Source: Exiguobacterium acetylicum
Lineage (GTDB): Bacteria; Bacillota; Bacilli; Exiguobacteriales; Exiguobacteriaceae
Reading direction: 5' to 3'
Length of the DNA: 64,000 nt
NCBI RefSeq assembly: GCF_019890935.1
Contig: NZ_CP082333.1
Location: 2,816,001-2,880,000, forward strand
Positions within the stretch are counted from its first letter, which is position 1, and every line of letters starts with the position of its first letter. Shown here one piece after another: positions 16,539 to 29,597 of this stretch. The position numbers and the translations under genes were made by a program. The notes below the pieces were generated by a model. The model had not been told where the DNA came from, did not search any database, and worked only from the letters and a program-made list of their open reading frames with translations.

Positions 16539-17843
16539 TTACAGTTTTGTTGCAGCTGTTTCTTCAACGACTGCCGCTTCTTCTGTCACACGTTCTACGT
16601 CTGCACCAAGTGCTTGTAACTTCAAGTGGAAATCGACGTATCCACGGTCGATGTGGTGAAGCGCACCAACGCGTGTTTCGCCTTCAGCGATCAATCCTGC
16701 TGTGACGAGTGCTGCACCTGAACGAAGATCCGTTGAAAGAACTTCTGCACCTTGCAACTGTACGCCACCGTTGATGATCGATGAACGACCTTCAATCTTG
16801 ATGTCAGCGTTCATGCGACGGAATTCTTCAACGTGCATGAAGCGGTTTTCGAAGACCGTTTCCGTGATGACTGATGTGCCGCCTGCTTTGAGGACGAGTG
16901 CCATCATTTGTGCTTGAACATCTGTCGGGAAGCCTGGGTGTGGCATCGTCTTGACGTCGACTGCTTCGAGTTTCGCTGGACCGACGACACGGAGACCTTC
17001 TTCTGTATCCGTGATCTTAACGCCCATCTCTTCCATCTTCGAGATGAGTGGACGAAGGTGTTCGCGCTCTGCGCCGATGACTTCGACGTCACCTTCTGTG
17101 ATCGCAGCAGCGATCATGAACGTACCTGCTTCGATCCGGTCAGGAATGACATAGTGTGTTGCACCGTGTAATTTCTCGACGCCTTCGATGCGGATTGTTT
17201 CTGTACCTGCACCGCGGACTTTTGCGCCCATTGCGTTCAAGAAGTTCGCAAGGTCAACGATTTCTGGTTCTTTTGCGACGTTCTCGATGACTGTCGTTCC
17301 TTCTGCGAGTGTCGCCGCCATCATGATGTTCTCTGTCGCACCGACTGATGGGAAGTCGAGGTAGATTTTTGCACCTTGGAGGCGACCGTCGACATGTGCT
17401 TCAACGAATCCGTTTCCGATGATCGTTTTTGCGCCCATCGCTTCGAATCCTTTCAAGTGAAGATCGATCGGACGTGATCCGATTGCACATCCACCTGGCA
17501 TTGCGACACGTGCGCGCCCGAGGCGTGCAAGTAATGGACCCATGACGAGAATCGAAGCTCGCATCTTACGCACGTACTCGAGTGGTGCCTCGTCTTTGAG
17601 ATTCGGTTCTGCATTGACCGTCACCGTGTTCGCTTCTGCGTCGAATTCGACTTCCGCGTTCAAGTTGCGTAAGACGTTATTGATTGTATAGACGTCTGCT
17701 AGACGTGGTACGTTTTGAAGAACTGATTGTCCCTCTGATGCAAGCAATGTCGCGACGAGTGTTTTTAAGACCGCGTTCTTTGCACCTTCTACTTTGACTG
17801 TTCCAGCTAATTTACGTCCGCCACGGACAACGATTTTTTCCAT
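16539..17843 (-). CDS. murA: UDP-N-acetylglucosamine 1-carboxyvinyltransferase MurA
   Basis: A 434-residue enzyme that transfers enolpyruvate from PEP to UDP-GlcNAc, the first committed step of peptidoglycan synthesis in the cytoplasm. The EPSP-synthase fold is indicated by [20 protein letters not shown] with the catalytic-region lysine, the fosfomycin-sensitive loop [13 protein letters not shown] with Cys119, and the C-terminal [13 protein letters not shown]. The chosen ATG (17843) is preceded by GAGGAG; an upstream start at 17906 would add 21 poorly conserved residues. Position next to a DUF1146 gene and the atp operon matches murAA of B. subtilis. A Cys rather than Asp in the loop predicts fosfomycin sensitivity. 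Confidence 0.95.
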   Translation of the reverse strand: MEKIVVRGGRKLAGTVKVEGAKNAVLKTLVATLLASEGQSVLQNVPRLADVYTINNVLRNLNAEVEFDAEANTVTVNAEPNLKDEAPLEYVRKMRASILVMGPLLARLGRARVAMPGGCAIGSRPIDLHLKGFEAMGAKTIIGNGFVEAHVDGRLQGAKIYLDFPSVGATENIMMAATLAEGTTVIENVAKEPEIVDLANFLNAMGAKVRGAGTETIRIEGVEKLHGATHYVIPDRIEAGTFMIAAAITEGDVEVIGAEREHLRPLISKMEEMGVKITDTEEGLRVVGPAKLEAVDVKTMPHPGFPTDVQAQMMALVLKAGGTSVITETVFENRFMHVEEFRRMNADIKIEGRSSIINGGVQLQGAEVLSTDLRSGAALVTAGLIAEGETRVGALHHIDRGYVDFHLKLQALGADVERVTEEAAVVEETAATKL

Positions 17844-18094
17844 TCTCCCTACTCCTCTGCTTCGTTTCTGTTCTAGTATGTTCAATTCGTGATTGGTGAG
17901 GATCATAGTTGGAATTCAACGAATGTTAGAAAAGAAACTTCCCTATAGTTGATCTCTTACTACAAAGCCAATACGACGTTTCGATTGTAATGTTAGATGA
18001 TTGCTAAATGACTGTGTTCCTTCATTGAAAGAGCAGTGTCCTGTTCCATGGTAAAACAAATTACCATTTCAGGGTTTACAATGCAGTTACAAGT

Positions 18095-18328
18095 TCACCC
18101 GATTAAAAACTGAAGACGTTGTGCAAAACCGGCATAATCTAGTAAAAAGCGCGCTACGATGGATCCGAGTGCAATCGCAAGAATCGTTCGTAAGGCTACC
18201 GCATGCGGTCCTTTAGGATGTTGCAGGATTTTCTCCCATTTGACTGGTAACAAGGACCACCAAGCGAGCAAAATCGCTACGATATAGACCAGCATACTAA
18301 CTAACGCACTCACACCAATAGATGTCAC
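18095..18328 (-). CDS. DUF1146 family small membrane protein (YwzB-like)
   Basis: A 77-residue protein with two membrane segments: about residues 6-28 (VSALVSMLVYIVAILLAWWSL) would be the first and about 44-62 (LRTILAIALGSIVARFLL) the second, joined by a short basic loop (WEKILQHPKGPHA). Length, the W-W-LP-KW-pattern and position between the atp operon and murA match B. subtilis YwzB, of unknown function. The start is GTG with GAGGTG about 9 bases upstream. Probably transcribed toward murA; a weak hairpin (ATGGTAA/TTACCAT, 18048-18067) lies between them. Confidence 0.8.
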   Translation of the reverse strand: MTSIGVSALVSMLVYIVAILLAWWSLLPVKWEKILQHPKGPHAVALRTILAIALGSIVARFLLDYAGFAQRLQFLIG

Positions 18329-18605
18329 TTTCGTTGCACCTCTTCTTCATAGTTTCTTCAACTCTACTATGATTTCATAAAATGAATGATTGCGCAAACA
18401 AAAAAGAACACGCTGAATTAATTTTAGCGTATAAAATATATTTATTGAAGATAAATTTGGTCTTCTACTGAAAAAAGGTTGAAGAATTCGTGAAGACGAG
18501 GCATATAGTGTACTTTTACATTTTTGCAGTATTTTAAACCTGTATCCTTCATCGTGTTGCGAAAACGGTTGCCATACGGAAAATCATTGATGGTTTATAT
18601 AAAAA
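18329..18605. other. Intergenic region between atpC terminator and DUF1146 gene, with one 36-codon ORF
   Basis: AT-rich. It should hold the promoter of the DUF1146/murA transcript. On the minus strand 18552-18442 is an ATG-started open frame of 36 residues (MKDTGLKYCKNVKVHYMP...), intact but with no visible ribosome binding site, so I do not call it a gene. Nothing else was recognised. Confidence 0.5.
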
Positions 18606-18637
18606 AAACCCCGGTTCCGCAAACGGAACCGGGGTTT
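18606..18637 (-). terminator. Terminator of the atp operon
   Basis: Perfect 14-bp GC-rich stem AAACCCCGGTTCCG/CGGAACCGGGGTTT with a 4-base loop, followed on the minus strand by five more T's. It lies 7 bp after the atpC stop. Confidence 0.95.
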
Positions 18638-18644
18638 CATCAAA

Positions 18645-19058
18645 TCAATCGCGACCGTAGTCTTTCAAGCTGAGACGGTTAACTGCTCGTTTCAGTGAAA
18701 GTTCAGCACGCTTGAATTCGAGTTCTGATAATTTCGTGTCCTGGAGACGACGTTCTGCACGAACCTTCGCAGCTGCAGCCCGGTCATAGTCGACCTTGTC
18801 TGCTTGCTCCGCAGTTTCCGCAAGAACCGTTACAGTATCCTGGCGCACTTCCATAAAGCCACCGCTGATAGCGATCAACGTGCGTCCGCCATCTTCGTGG
18901 CGCAACTTCAAGATGCTGATGTCGAGTGGTGTCACGAGTGGGACGTGGTGCGGGAGAACCCCGATCTCACCAGAAATCGTCTTCGCAACGACCATACGGA
19001 CATCGCCATCATACACTTCGCCATCCGGGGTGACGATATTGACATGAAGTGTGTTCAT
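18645..19058 (-). CDS. atpC: F1Fo ATP synthase epsilon subunit
   Basis: A 137-residue central-stalk subunit that couples rotation and inhibits ATP hydrolysis. The N-terminal beta sandwich ([38 protein letters not shown]) is typical, and the C-terminal helical pair runs from about 85. It is the last gene of the operon, 26 bp after atpD, with GGGGGACTTGAG before the ATG, and is followed at once by the operon terminator. Length is normal. Confidence 0.97.
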   Translation of the reverse strand: MNTLHVNIVTPDGEVYDGDVRMVVAKTISGEIGVLPHHVPLVTPLDISILKLRHEDGGRTLIAISGGFMEVRQDTVTVLAETAEQADKVDYDRAAAAKVRAERRLQDTKLSELEFKRAELSLKRAVNRLSLKDYGRD

Positions 19059-19084
19059 CTCAAGTCCCCCTTATGCTTTGTCAC

Positions 19085-20518
<1,434 letters not shown>

Positions 20519-20539
20519 CTATCGTTACGCCAGTCGGGA

Positions 20540-21397
<858 letters not shown>

Positions 21398-21433
21398 TCA
21401 CCACCTTGTTAGTTTCAAGAGCGTTCCGCCGGA

Positions 21434-24067
<2,634 letters not shown>

Positions 24068-24155
24068 CTACATAAGGGAGCCTAAGCTCCCGTGACGGTT
24101 CACTCAAACGTTGAACGAATAGCGCCCTATGTAGTCCGTTCTCGTTAATCGTGGA

Positions 24156-24443
<288 letters not shown>

Positions 24444-25187
24444 TTAATGGTCGTGCGCTGCCTTATGTCCGATGTAAACCATCGTCAGGATAAGGAAGAT
24501 GTACGCTTGGATACCACCGATGAAGAGTGAGAATCCTTGCCAGATCAACATCGGGATACCCGATATGATCGCGCCAACTGGTCCGAGGAATTGGAAATCG
24601 TTCGTACCAGAGACGATACCGATCGAAAGAATGATTCCGATCATGATTTCACCAGCGAAGATGTTTCCGTAAAGACGAAGACCGAGCGTCAACGTGTTTG
24701 CAAACTCCTCGATGATGGTAATGATAAACATCGGCGTCATGAATGTTTTCGCATAAGCGCCGAAGCCTCGCATCTTCACACCGTAGTAATGACTTAAGAC
24801 TACTACGAGAGATGAAAGTGCCAGTGTCACGTAAGGATCTGCAGTTGGTGAGTTGAACCAAATGTAGTGTCCCGTCACGACGTTGAATGGGAGACCCATG
24901 ATGTTGGACACAAGGATGAACAGGAATAATGTCATTCCGAACGTAAGGAAGCGACCCCCTGTTTTCCAGTCCATCGTGCTGCTGATGATTCCGCGAACGA
25001 ATTCAAGGAACATCTCCATCACGTTTTGAGCACCGGTTGGCTTCATCACAAGACGTCGCGTACCGGCCACGGCAATCAAGAAGACGAGAGCAGCAGCAAT
25101 CAATACTGTGATCAAGTTCGTCCAGCTACCGTACAGAACGAAGTCACCCCAGAGTGGGATTTCGTAAAGTGGCATTTCGTGGTTCAT
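24444..25187 (-). CDS. atpB: F1Fo ATP synthase a subunit
   Basis: A 247-residue membrane subunit forming the two proton half-channels beside the c ring. About five or six hydrophobic segments are seen. The essential arginine lies in NTLTLGLRLYGNIFAGE, and FLFILVSNIMGLPF and GIQAYIFLILTMVYIG are conserved. I use the ATG at 25187 with AGAGGTG 9 bases upstream, rather than the GTG four codons earlier, which is part of that ribosome binding site. It follows atpI by 8 bp. Confidence 0.96.
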   Translation of the reverse strand: MNHEMPLYEIPLWGDFVLYGSWTNLITVLIAAALVFLIAVAGTRRLVMKPTGAQNVMEMFLEFVRGIISSTMDWKTGGRFLTFGMTLFLFILVSNIMGLPFNVVTGHYIWFNSPTADPYVTLALSSLVVVLSHYYGVKMRGFGAYAKTFMTPMFIITIIEEFANTLTLGLRLYGNIFAGEIMIGIILSIGIVSGTNDFQFLGPVGAIISGIPMLIWQGFSLFIGGIQAYIFLILTMVYIGHKAAHDH

Positions 25188-25195
25188 TTGACTAT

Positions 25196-25582
25196 TCACC
25201 TCTTTTCCCGCTTGAGTTCGTGAGTCAAGAACTCACAAAATTGTATGACGTGGCCGGCGAGAAGGCCTATTACCACCGCAGTTAATGACAATTCAGTTTG
25301 ATATTTCAAACCGATCATCACACAAAGTACCGCGACCGCCATGCGTGAAACGGTCCCTCGAGACACTGGCTTGCGCCCCGTCTCGATTACACGATACATC
25401 CGATCGACGCTGAGTCGTTGAAGCGTCAAGATCAGAAAGCTGCCAGTTCCACCAAGTGCTAGTCCATAGATGACTGGGTCACTCGGGCGTCCGATGAGCA
25501 GCAGGACAGCCAGGATTCCATAAAAGAGTCCAAACCATCGTAAGTACGCACGATACAACGCATCTTGAAGGATGATGTTCAT
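25196..25582 (-). CDS. atpI: ATP synthase subunit I (AtpI)
   Basis: A 128-residue membrane protein with four hydrophobic segments (WFGLFYGILAVLLLIG; VIYGLALGGTGSFLIL; MAVAVLCVMIGL; LTAVVIGLLAGHVIQF). It is the usual second gene of Bacillales atp operons and helps assemble the c ring or import Mg2+ together with AtpZ. The ATG at 25582 has GGGGAGAAGAC upstream and overlaps the atpZ stop by 4 bp (ATGA). A longer open frame that continues upstream in the same phase reads through atpZ out of frame and is not coding there. Confidence 0.88.
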   Translation of the reverse strand: MNIILQDALYRAYLRWFGLFYGILAVLLLIGRPSDPVIYGLALGGTGSFLILTLQRLSVDRMYRVIETGRKPVSRGTVSRMAVAVLCVMIGLKYQTELSLTAVVIGLLAGHVIQFCEFLTHELKREKR

Positions 25583-25797
25583 GTCTTCTCCCCTAACAAG
25601 TGCCTGATCATGGCGATCATGCAAAGAATGCCGATGAAAATCCCGATGAACACAGCGAACGTTGCACCCATTTTTTCCCACCATTGTTGTTGTTCCCCAT
25701 AGTTCCCAACCAAAAAGCCAATGACGATCGGTGCAGCCAGTGCCGTCGAAATTTGCGAGGCCATGACCATACTCTTCGCGAGCCCACTTTGGCGCAC
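25579..25797 (-). CDS. atpZ: AtpZ-like protein (AtpZ/AtpI family)
   Basis: A 72-residue membrane protein with two helices (SQISTALAAPIVIGFLVGNY and ATFAVFIGIFIGILCMIAMI) joined by a short GEQQQWWEKMG loop, the pattern of AtpZ, which with AtpI is thought to move Mg2+ or Ca2+ or aid assembly. I start at GTG 25797 because AAGGGGGT lies 8 bases upstream, giving the normal AtpZ length; the frame is open for 59 more codons, but those are basic and hydrophobic in an unrelated way and run into the promoter region. First gene of the atp operon. Confidence 0.75.
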   Translation of the reverse strand: MRQSGLAKSMVMASQISTALAAPIVIGFLVGNYGEQQQWWEKMGATFAVFIGIFIGILCMIAMIRHLLGEKT

Positions 25798-25871
25798 TAG
25801 AGACGACCCCCTTTTTTCCCAATTGTGAGTTCTTTTTCTTTCCCACAATTTGCGGATTTTCATACTAGTCA

Positions 25872-25901
25872 AGAATACAATGAAGCAGCTTTCATAGTCA
25901 A
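25872..25901 (-). promoter_or_regulatory. Probable promoter of the atp operon
   Basis: Minus strand TTGACT (25901-25896) and TATTCT (25877-25872) with an 18-bp spacer; TGTATT at 16 bp is an alternative -10. About 75 bp before the atpZ GTG. This is the best match in the region, but other weaker pairs exist. Confidence 0.4.
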
Positions 25902-26016
25902 ATGAATTCACAATAAAAACAGAGCCGAAAAACCTATACATATCAACGATTGATAAGGTTTTCACAGATGTCATCCGTGCAAGTCATTTCACGAAGATGT
26001 GAAGAAAATATGTAGT

Positions 26017-26069
26017 ACTATCAACGGTTAAAGAGATTGTTCATATGGTGAACAAAACCGTTGAATAGT
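26017..26069. repeat. Long nested inverted repeat upstream of the atp operon
   Basis: Outer arms ACTATCAACGGTT (26017-26029) and AACCGTTGAATAGT (26056-26069), 13 bp with one extra base. An inner hairpin is TTGTTCA-TATGG-TGAACAA (26037-26055). No T-run follows on either strand, so it is not an intrinsic terminator. It lies upstream of the probable atp promoter and may be an operator region or an RNA structure. Confidence 0.65.
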
Positions 26070-26410
26070 AACGTTATATCGTGCCCGTTAAAGCGAAACA
26101 AGACCTCTAAAATTGATTTGTGTCGATTTTGTGAAAAAACATTTTTTGTTCACAATTGAAAACGCTTCCGAATCGGGACATAAAAACAGCTCTGACATCT
26201 GTTTGTAACAATACATTTCAGCGATTTCCATTTTTTCAATCGTGCGGTACGTCACAGCTTGAATCGTCATCGTTTCCTTTCCAGTTTCAAGGTCATCTGG
26301 TTTTACATTTTCTAAACAAATGGGCTGATTTTAGCGGAAATGGTAAGATTTAAAGATATTATTCCTATAAACTAAAACTTTTTGTCCAAATAGATGTACT
26401 AAAACAAAAA
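26070..26410. other. Intergenic region between the atp upstream repeat and repeat element copy 2
   Basis: AT-rich. A minus-strand open frame of 60 codons (26270-26088, MTIQAVTYRTIEKMEIAEMY...) has AAAGGAA near its ATG but no recognisable domain, and it contains an internal inverted repeat TTGTGAA...TTCACAA (26129-26155, arms 13 bp apart). I leave it as an unproven small gene. Overlapping plus-strand frames look like shadows. Confidence 0.4.
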
Positions 26411-26555
26411 GAATCGCTTATTTCACGCGACTCCTACAGGAAAAAGCACAAGTCTTTGTGCTGTCAGAGACAAGTGAGACCCGACTCCTCGTCTAAGGAC
26501 GATGGAGGCGCGGCTTACGTCTCGCCTGAGGAAAGCAAGTGAATATAAGCGATTC
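26411..26555. repeat. Structured intergenic repeat element, copy 2
   Basis: Outer stem GAATCGCTTAT (26411-26421) with ATAAGCGATTC (26545-26555), then TTCAC (26422-26426) with GTGAA (26539-26543). The inner hairpin AGCACAA/TTGTGCT replaces AGCGCAA/TTGCGCT of copy 1. A variable hairpin CTCCTCGTC/GGACGATGGAG replaces the TTCACTGTT hairpin, and GAGAC/GTCTC closes around it. The conserved blocks stand in the same order and orientation as in copy 1, and the cores are 109 and 108 bp long. It lies just beyond the wecB stop. Confidence 0.8.
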
Positions 26556-26574
26556 GGAGGGTGATCGTCGTTTC

Positions 26575-27708
26575 TTATTGCGTGAGTAACGGTGCCGGAG
26601 CTTCCCCTTGACCGAAGTGATGCAAGATCGCTTGGACGATGCGTTCTGAGGCATGACCATCTCCGTACGGGTTCGAAGCATGCGCCATCTCTTGATAAAG
26701 TGTTTCGTTCGTCAACAATTCCGTTGCCATCTGATAGATCGTCTCTTCTTCCGTACCGGCAAGCTTCAACGTTCCAGCAGCAATCCCTTCCGGACGCTCT
26801 GTCGTATCGCGTAAGACGAGTACAGGTACACCAAGTGACGGCGCTTCTTCCTGTACGCCACCCGAGTCAGTCAGGATCAAATGCGCACGACTTGCGAAGT
26901 TGTGGAAGTCGAACACGTCGAGCGGAGCAATCAACGAAATCCGGTCATGCCCCTCAAAGACCGTTTTCGCTGCTTCTTGAACGACCGGATTGAGGTGGAC
27001 CGGGTAAACGACATGTGTATCCGGGAACGCATCGACGAGACGACGGATCGCTCGGAACATCTGATGCATCTTTTCGCCTTGGTTCTCACGACGGTGCGCT
27101 GTCATCAAGATCAACTTCCGTTCCCCGACCGTCTCAAGCATCGGATGGACGTAATCGGTTTGGACGGTCGTCTGCAGGGCATCGATCGCCGTATTCCCTG
27201 TGATGTAGACACCAGCGTGACGATTTTCGGATGCAAGATTCGCTGCAGCTTGCGCTGTCGGAGCGAAATGTAAGTCCGCAAGCGTCGACGTCAACTGACG
27301 ATTGACCTCTTCCGGGAACGGCGAGTATTTATTATATGTCCGCAGTCCCGCCTCGACGTGACCGACCGCGATCTGATTGTAATAGGCAGCGAGGCTTCCG
27401 ACGAACGTCGTCGTCGTGTCGCCATGGACGAGGACGAGGTCCGGCTTGATTTCCTTCATGATAGCGTCAAGTCCTTCGAGACCACGCGTCGTAATATCAA
27501 CGAGTGTCTGACGTTGCTTCATGATATTCAAATCATGATCCGGTTCAATCTCAAACAGTTCGAGCACTTGATCGAGCATCTCGCGGTGCTGGGCAGTGAT
27601 CGTAACATGAACATCAAAAGCAGGGTGTTGCTTCAGGGCGTTGACGAGCGGTGCCATCTTGATGGCTTCCGGTCGTGTCCCGAAAATCGGCATGACTGTA
27701 ATCGGCAT
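26575..27708 (-). CDS. wecB: UDP-N-acetylglucosamine 2-epimerase (non-hydrolysing)
   Basis: A 377-residue cytoplasmic enzyme that interconverts UDP-GlcNAc and UDP-ManNAc, giving the ManNAc needed for teichoic-acid linkage units. The N-terminal MPITVMPIFGTRPEAIKMAP is the family signature, with TAQHREMLDQVL, VHGDTTTTF, VGHVEAGLRT and PFPEEVNR, and the C-terminal LTDSGGVQEEAPSLGVPVL. The GT-B fold is of normal length. Chosen ATG has AAGGAGG upstream; an in-frame start 10 codons earlier overlaps it. In B. subtilis the equivalent mnaA lies between upp and the atp operon, the same place as here. Confidence 0.93.
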   Translation of the reverse strand: MPITVMPIFGTRPEAIKMAPLVNALKQHPAFDVHVTITAQHREMLDQVLELFEIEPDHDLNIMKQRQTLVDITTRGLEGLDAIMKEIKPDLVLVHGDTTTTFVGSLAAYYNQIAVGHVEAGLRTYNKYSPFPEEVNRQLTSTLADLHFAPTAQAAANLASENRHAGVYITGNTAIDALQTTVQTDYVHPMLETVGERKLILMTAHRRENQGEKMHQMFRAIRRLVDAFPDTHVVYPVHLNPVVQEAAKTVFEGHDRISLIAPLDVFDFHNFASRAHLILTDSGGVQEEAPSLGVPVLVLRDTTERPEGIAAGTLKLAGTEEETIYQMATELLTNETLYQEMAHASNPYGDGHASERIVQAILHHFGQGEAPAPLLTQ

Positions 27709-27784
27709 GGTGACTTCCTCCTTTTTTCCTTTTTTCATTAAAGCATATTTCAGCAGTCTTGCGCAGTTTACGAAATAGCAACGA

Positions 27785-27814
27785 AAAGACCGCAGATCAT
27801 CGTCTGCGGTCTTT
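27785..27814. terminator. Terminator after upp
   Basis: 12-bp perfect stem AAAGACCGCAGA/TCTGCGGTCTTT with a 6-base loop, T's on both sides. It sits 20 bp after the upp stop and before the wecB leader, so wecB needs its own promoter. Confidence 0.9.
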
Positions 27815-27833
27815 TTGTGTATCTTGCTGTTTT

Positions 27834-28463
27834 TTACTTCGTTCCGAAGAGACGGTCTCCTGCATCACCGAGTCCTGGGACGATATATCCGTGGTCGTCC
27901 AACTTCTCGTCGAGTGCAGCGAGATAGATGTCGACGTCCGGGTGTTCTTCTTGAACGCGTTTGACGCCTTCAGGTGCTGCACAGAGACATGCGAGCTTGA
28001 TGCTCTTTGCCCCTTGTTTCTTTAAGGAGGAGATGGCGTCTGCCGCCGAACCACCTGTCGCAAGCATCGGGTCAACGACGACGAAATCACGTTCTGCGAC
28101 GTCTGTCGGGAGCTTGAGGTAGTATTCCGTTGGCTCGAGTGTCTCCGGATCACGGTATAAACCGATGTGACCGACTTTAACGTTCGGCATCATGCGGAGC
28201 ATGCCGTCGACCATACCGAGACCAGCGCGGAGAATCGGGACGATCCCGAGTTTCTTGCCTTCGATCATCTTCTGCGTCGTCTTCGTGACCGGTGTCTCGA
28301 TCGCGACATCTGTGAGTGGAAGGTCACGTGTGAGTTCATATGCCATCAATGAAGCCACCTCGTCGACAAGTTCCCGGAATTGTTTCGTTCCTGTTTCGAC
28401 TTTACGCATGATCGTCATCTTGTGCTGAATCAATGGGTGATCAAATACATGTACTTTACTCAT
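27834..28463 (-). CDS. upp: Uracil phosphoribosyltransferase
   Basis: A 209-residue pyrimidine-salvage enzyme that makes UMP from uracil and PRPP. The PRPP loop reads [16 protein letters not shown], the uracil-binding end is [18 protein letters not shown], and [20 protein letters not shown] is conserved. The ATG at 28463 with GGAGATG upstream gives the standard length; the longer frame adds 11 residues. Its usual neighbour glyA is 5 kb away because of an inserted block. Confidence 0.96.
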   Translation of the reverse strand: MSKVHVFDHPLIQHKMTIMRKVETGTKQFRELVDEVASLMAYELTRDLPLTDVAIETPVTKTTQKMIEGKKLGIVPILRAGLGMVDGMLRMMPNVKVGHIGLYRDPETLEPTEYYLKLPTDVAERDFVVVDPMLATGGSAADAISSLKKQGAKSIKLACLCAAPEGVKRVQEEHPDVDIYLAALDEKLDDHGYIVPGLGDAGDRLFGTK

Positions 28464-28532
28464 TGCTTGCATCTCCTCTCCATTCTCTTTTCGCATTGTA
28501 CTCTAAAAGATAGGATCTTGAAAACTGTTTTC

Positions 28533-29477
28533 TTAGAAGTCTTGATCGTTCAAGCTCCGTTTTCCAGCCAAGACATCTTTCGCAGCAACTACCTCTGGAC
28601 TATTTTTCATTTTCGCAAGTTTTTTCAGCGTCTCTTTATAATTCCCTTGACCAAGGGCACGTTCACGAAAAGCCTGCATCCAAAGTACCGTCGGAATATG
28701 AGGTGATTTTGGATACGTAGCAATATAGGCAGTGTAATGTCTCGGAAGTGATTTGTAGACACGATGCTTCGCTTTCAGCTGATAAAAAGCAGCTGTCGCA
28801 GCCGTTTCCGGATTACTGATGGCTTCTTTTGATAACACCTTGTCGACGTCTCCATAACGCTTCGCGTCAAGTGCATTCTTTGCTTCTTTCAGCTCCATCT
28901 CGAGGAGTGCTGCTTGTTTAGCTGTCGCGACCTGCTTCTGTTGTTTTTTTAATTCATTCGTCAATTGCTCATTCTTCTGCTTTAACGTCGTTACCTCTTT
29001 AGAAAGTACTTCGATTTTCTGTTCATTCTTCTGTTGATCAGACGCCACTACTTTCGTATCACTCGAAAAATCGATTTGAGATAAACCGACTGCTAATGCA
29101 GCAGCAACAACAGCACTAGCAATCCATTTCTTATTTAGTCGCGTGACCATTTTCCAGTTCTTCATATAGTTATGATGTTTCGCCATCTCCGGCAACGCCT
29201 TGAATCGCTTCTTCGCAAGCCTCTTCCCACCTGCTCTAGCCGCGATTGCCATACGATAACGATACATCTCAATTGGAACCGGATTATTCTTCCAATGCGT
29301 GAATCGTTCATCTGCCTGCTCATAAAATCCCGCTTGTTGCATGATGATGATCGCCTGAAAATCTTCCGCAAGTTTTTTATAATTCCATTTGGACAAACTT
29401 TGTTCCTCCAGCCAACTTGATAGTTGCTCGAGGTCAACGCTCTCTATTTCTTTTTGAGCAAATTCTTCAAGTTTCAT
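28533..29477 (-). CDS. Unrecognised single-span membrane protein with coiled coil and helical C-terminal repeats
   Basis: A 314-residue protein I do not recognise. Residues 1-115 are soluble, charged and helical (SSWLEEQSLSKWNYKKLAEDF; RMAIAARAGGKRLAKKRFKA), suggesting a cytosolic tetratricopeptide-like part. One hydrophobic segment spans about 119-136 (IASAVVAAALAVGLSQI). A Lys/Gln-rich coiled coil follows (about 150-200), then helical hairpins (DAKRYGDVDKVLSKEAIS; AYIATYPKSPHIPTVLWM) of TPR type. The topology would put the coiled coil outside. TPR-like architecture suggests a protein-binding role. It follows the hrtA gene after 120 bp and precedes upp; transcription with either is uncertain. 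GGTGG lies 11 bases before the ATG. Confidence 0.7.
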   Translation of the reverse strand: MKLEEFAQKEIESVDLEQLSSWLEEQSLSKWNYKKLAEDFQAIIIMQQAGFYEQADERFTHWKNNPVPIEMYRYRMAIAARAGGKRLAKKRFKALPEMAKHHNYMKNWKMVTRLNKKWIASAVVAAALAVGLSQIDFSSDTKVVASDQQKNEQKIEVLSKEVTTLKQKNEQLTNELKKQQKQVATAKQAALLEMELKEAKNALDAKRYGDVDKVLSKEAISNPETAATAAFYQLKAKHRVYKSLPRHYTAYIATYPKSPHIPTVLWMQAFRERALGQGNYKETLKKLAKMKNSPEVVAAKDVLAGKRSLNDQDF

Positions 29478-29597
29478 TCACATCGTTCCACCTTCACCCT
29501 ATAATTTAATATAGTATAACAAAAAAAGTAAAAGTGAATACATAAAATTCAAATAGAAACTTATATTGTAAAATGCTCAATAAAAGGAATTTAGTTG

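Noticed and set aside
25583-25846. Upstream extension of the AtpI frame to give a 216-residue protein
   Set aside because: The extra 88 residues read atpZ in the wrong phase (Trp/Cys/His-rich). The ATG at 25582 has a good ribosome binding site.
26037-26055. GTTCATAT as a second HssR half-site near the atp operon
   Set aside because: Only one half is present and its neighbour is inverted, not direct, so it does not match the HssR box.
26129-26155. TTGTGAA...TTCACAA as a Rex redox-repressor site upstream of the atp operon
   Set aside because: The arms match Rex half-sites, but they are 13 bases apart instead of 4, so a Rex dimer would not fit.
26088-26270. 60-codon minus-strand ORF with a fair ribosome binding site
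   Set aside because: No recognisable domain, odd composition, and an inverted repeat inside. Kept only as a remark on the intergenic region.
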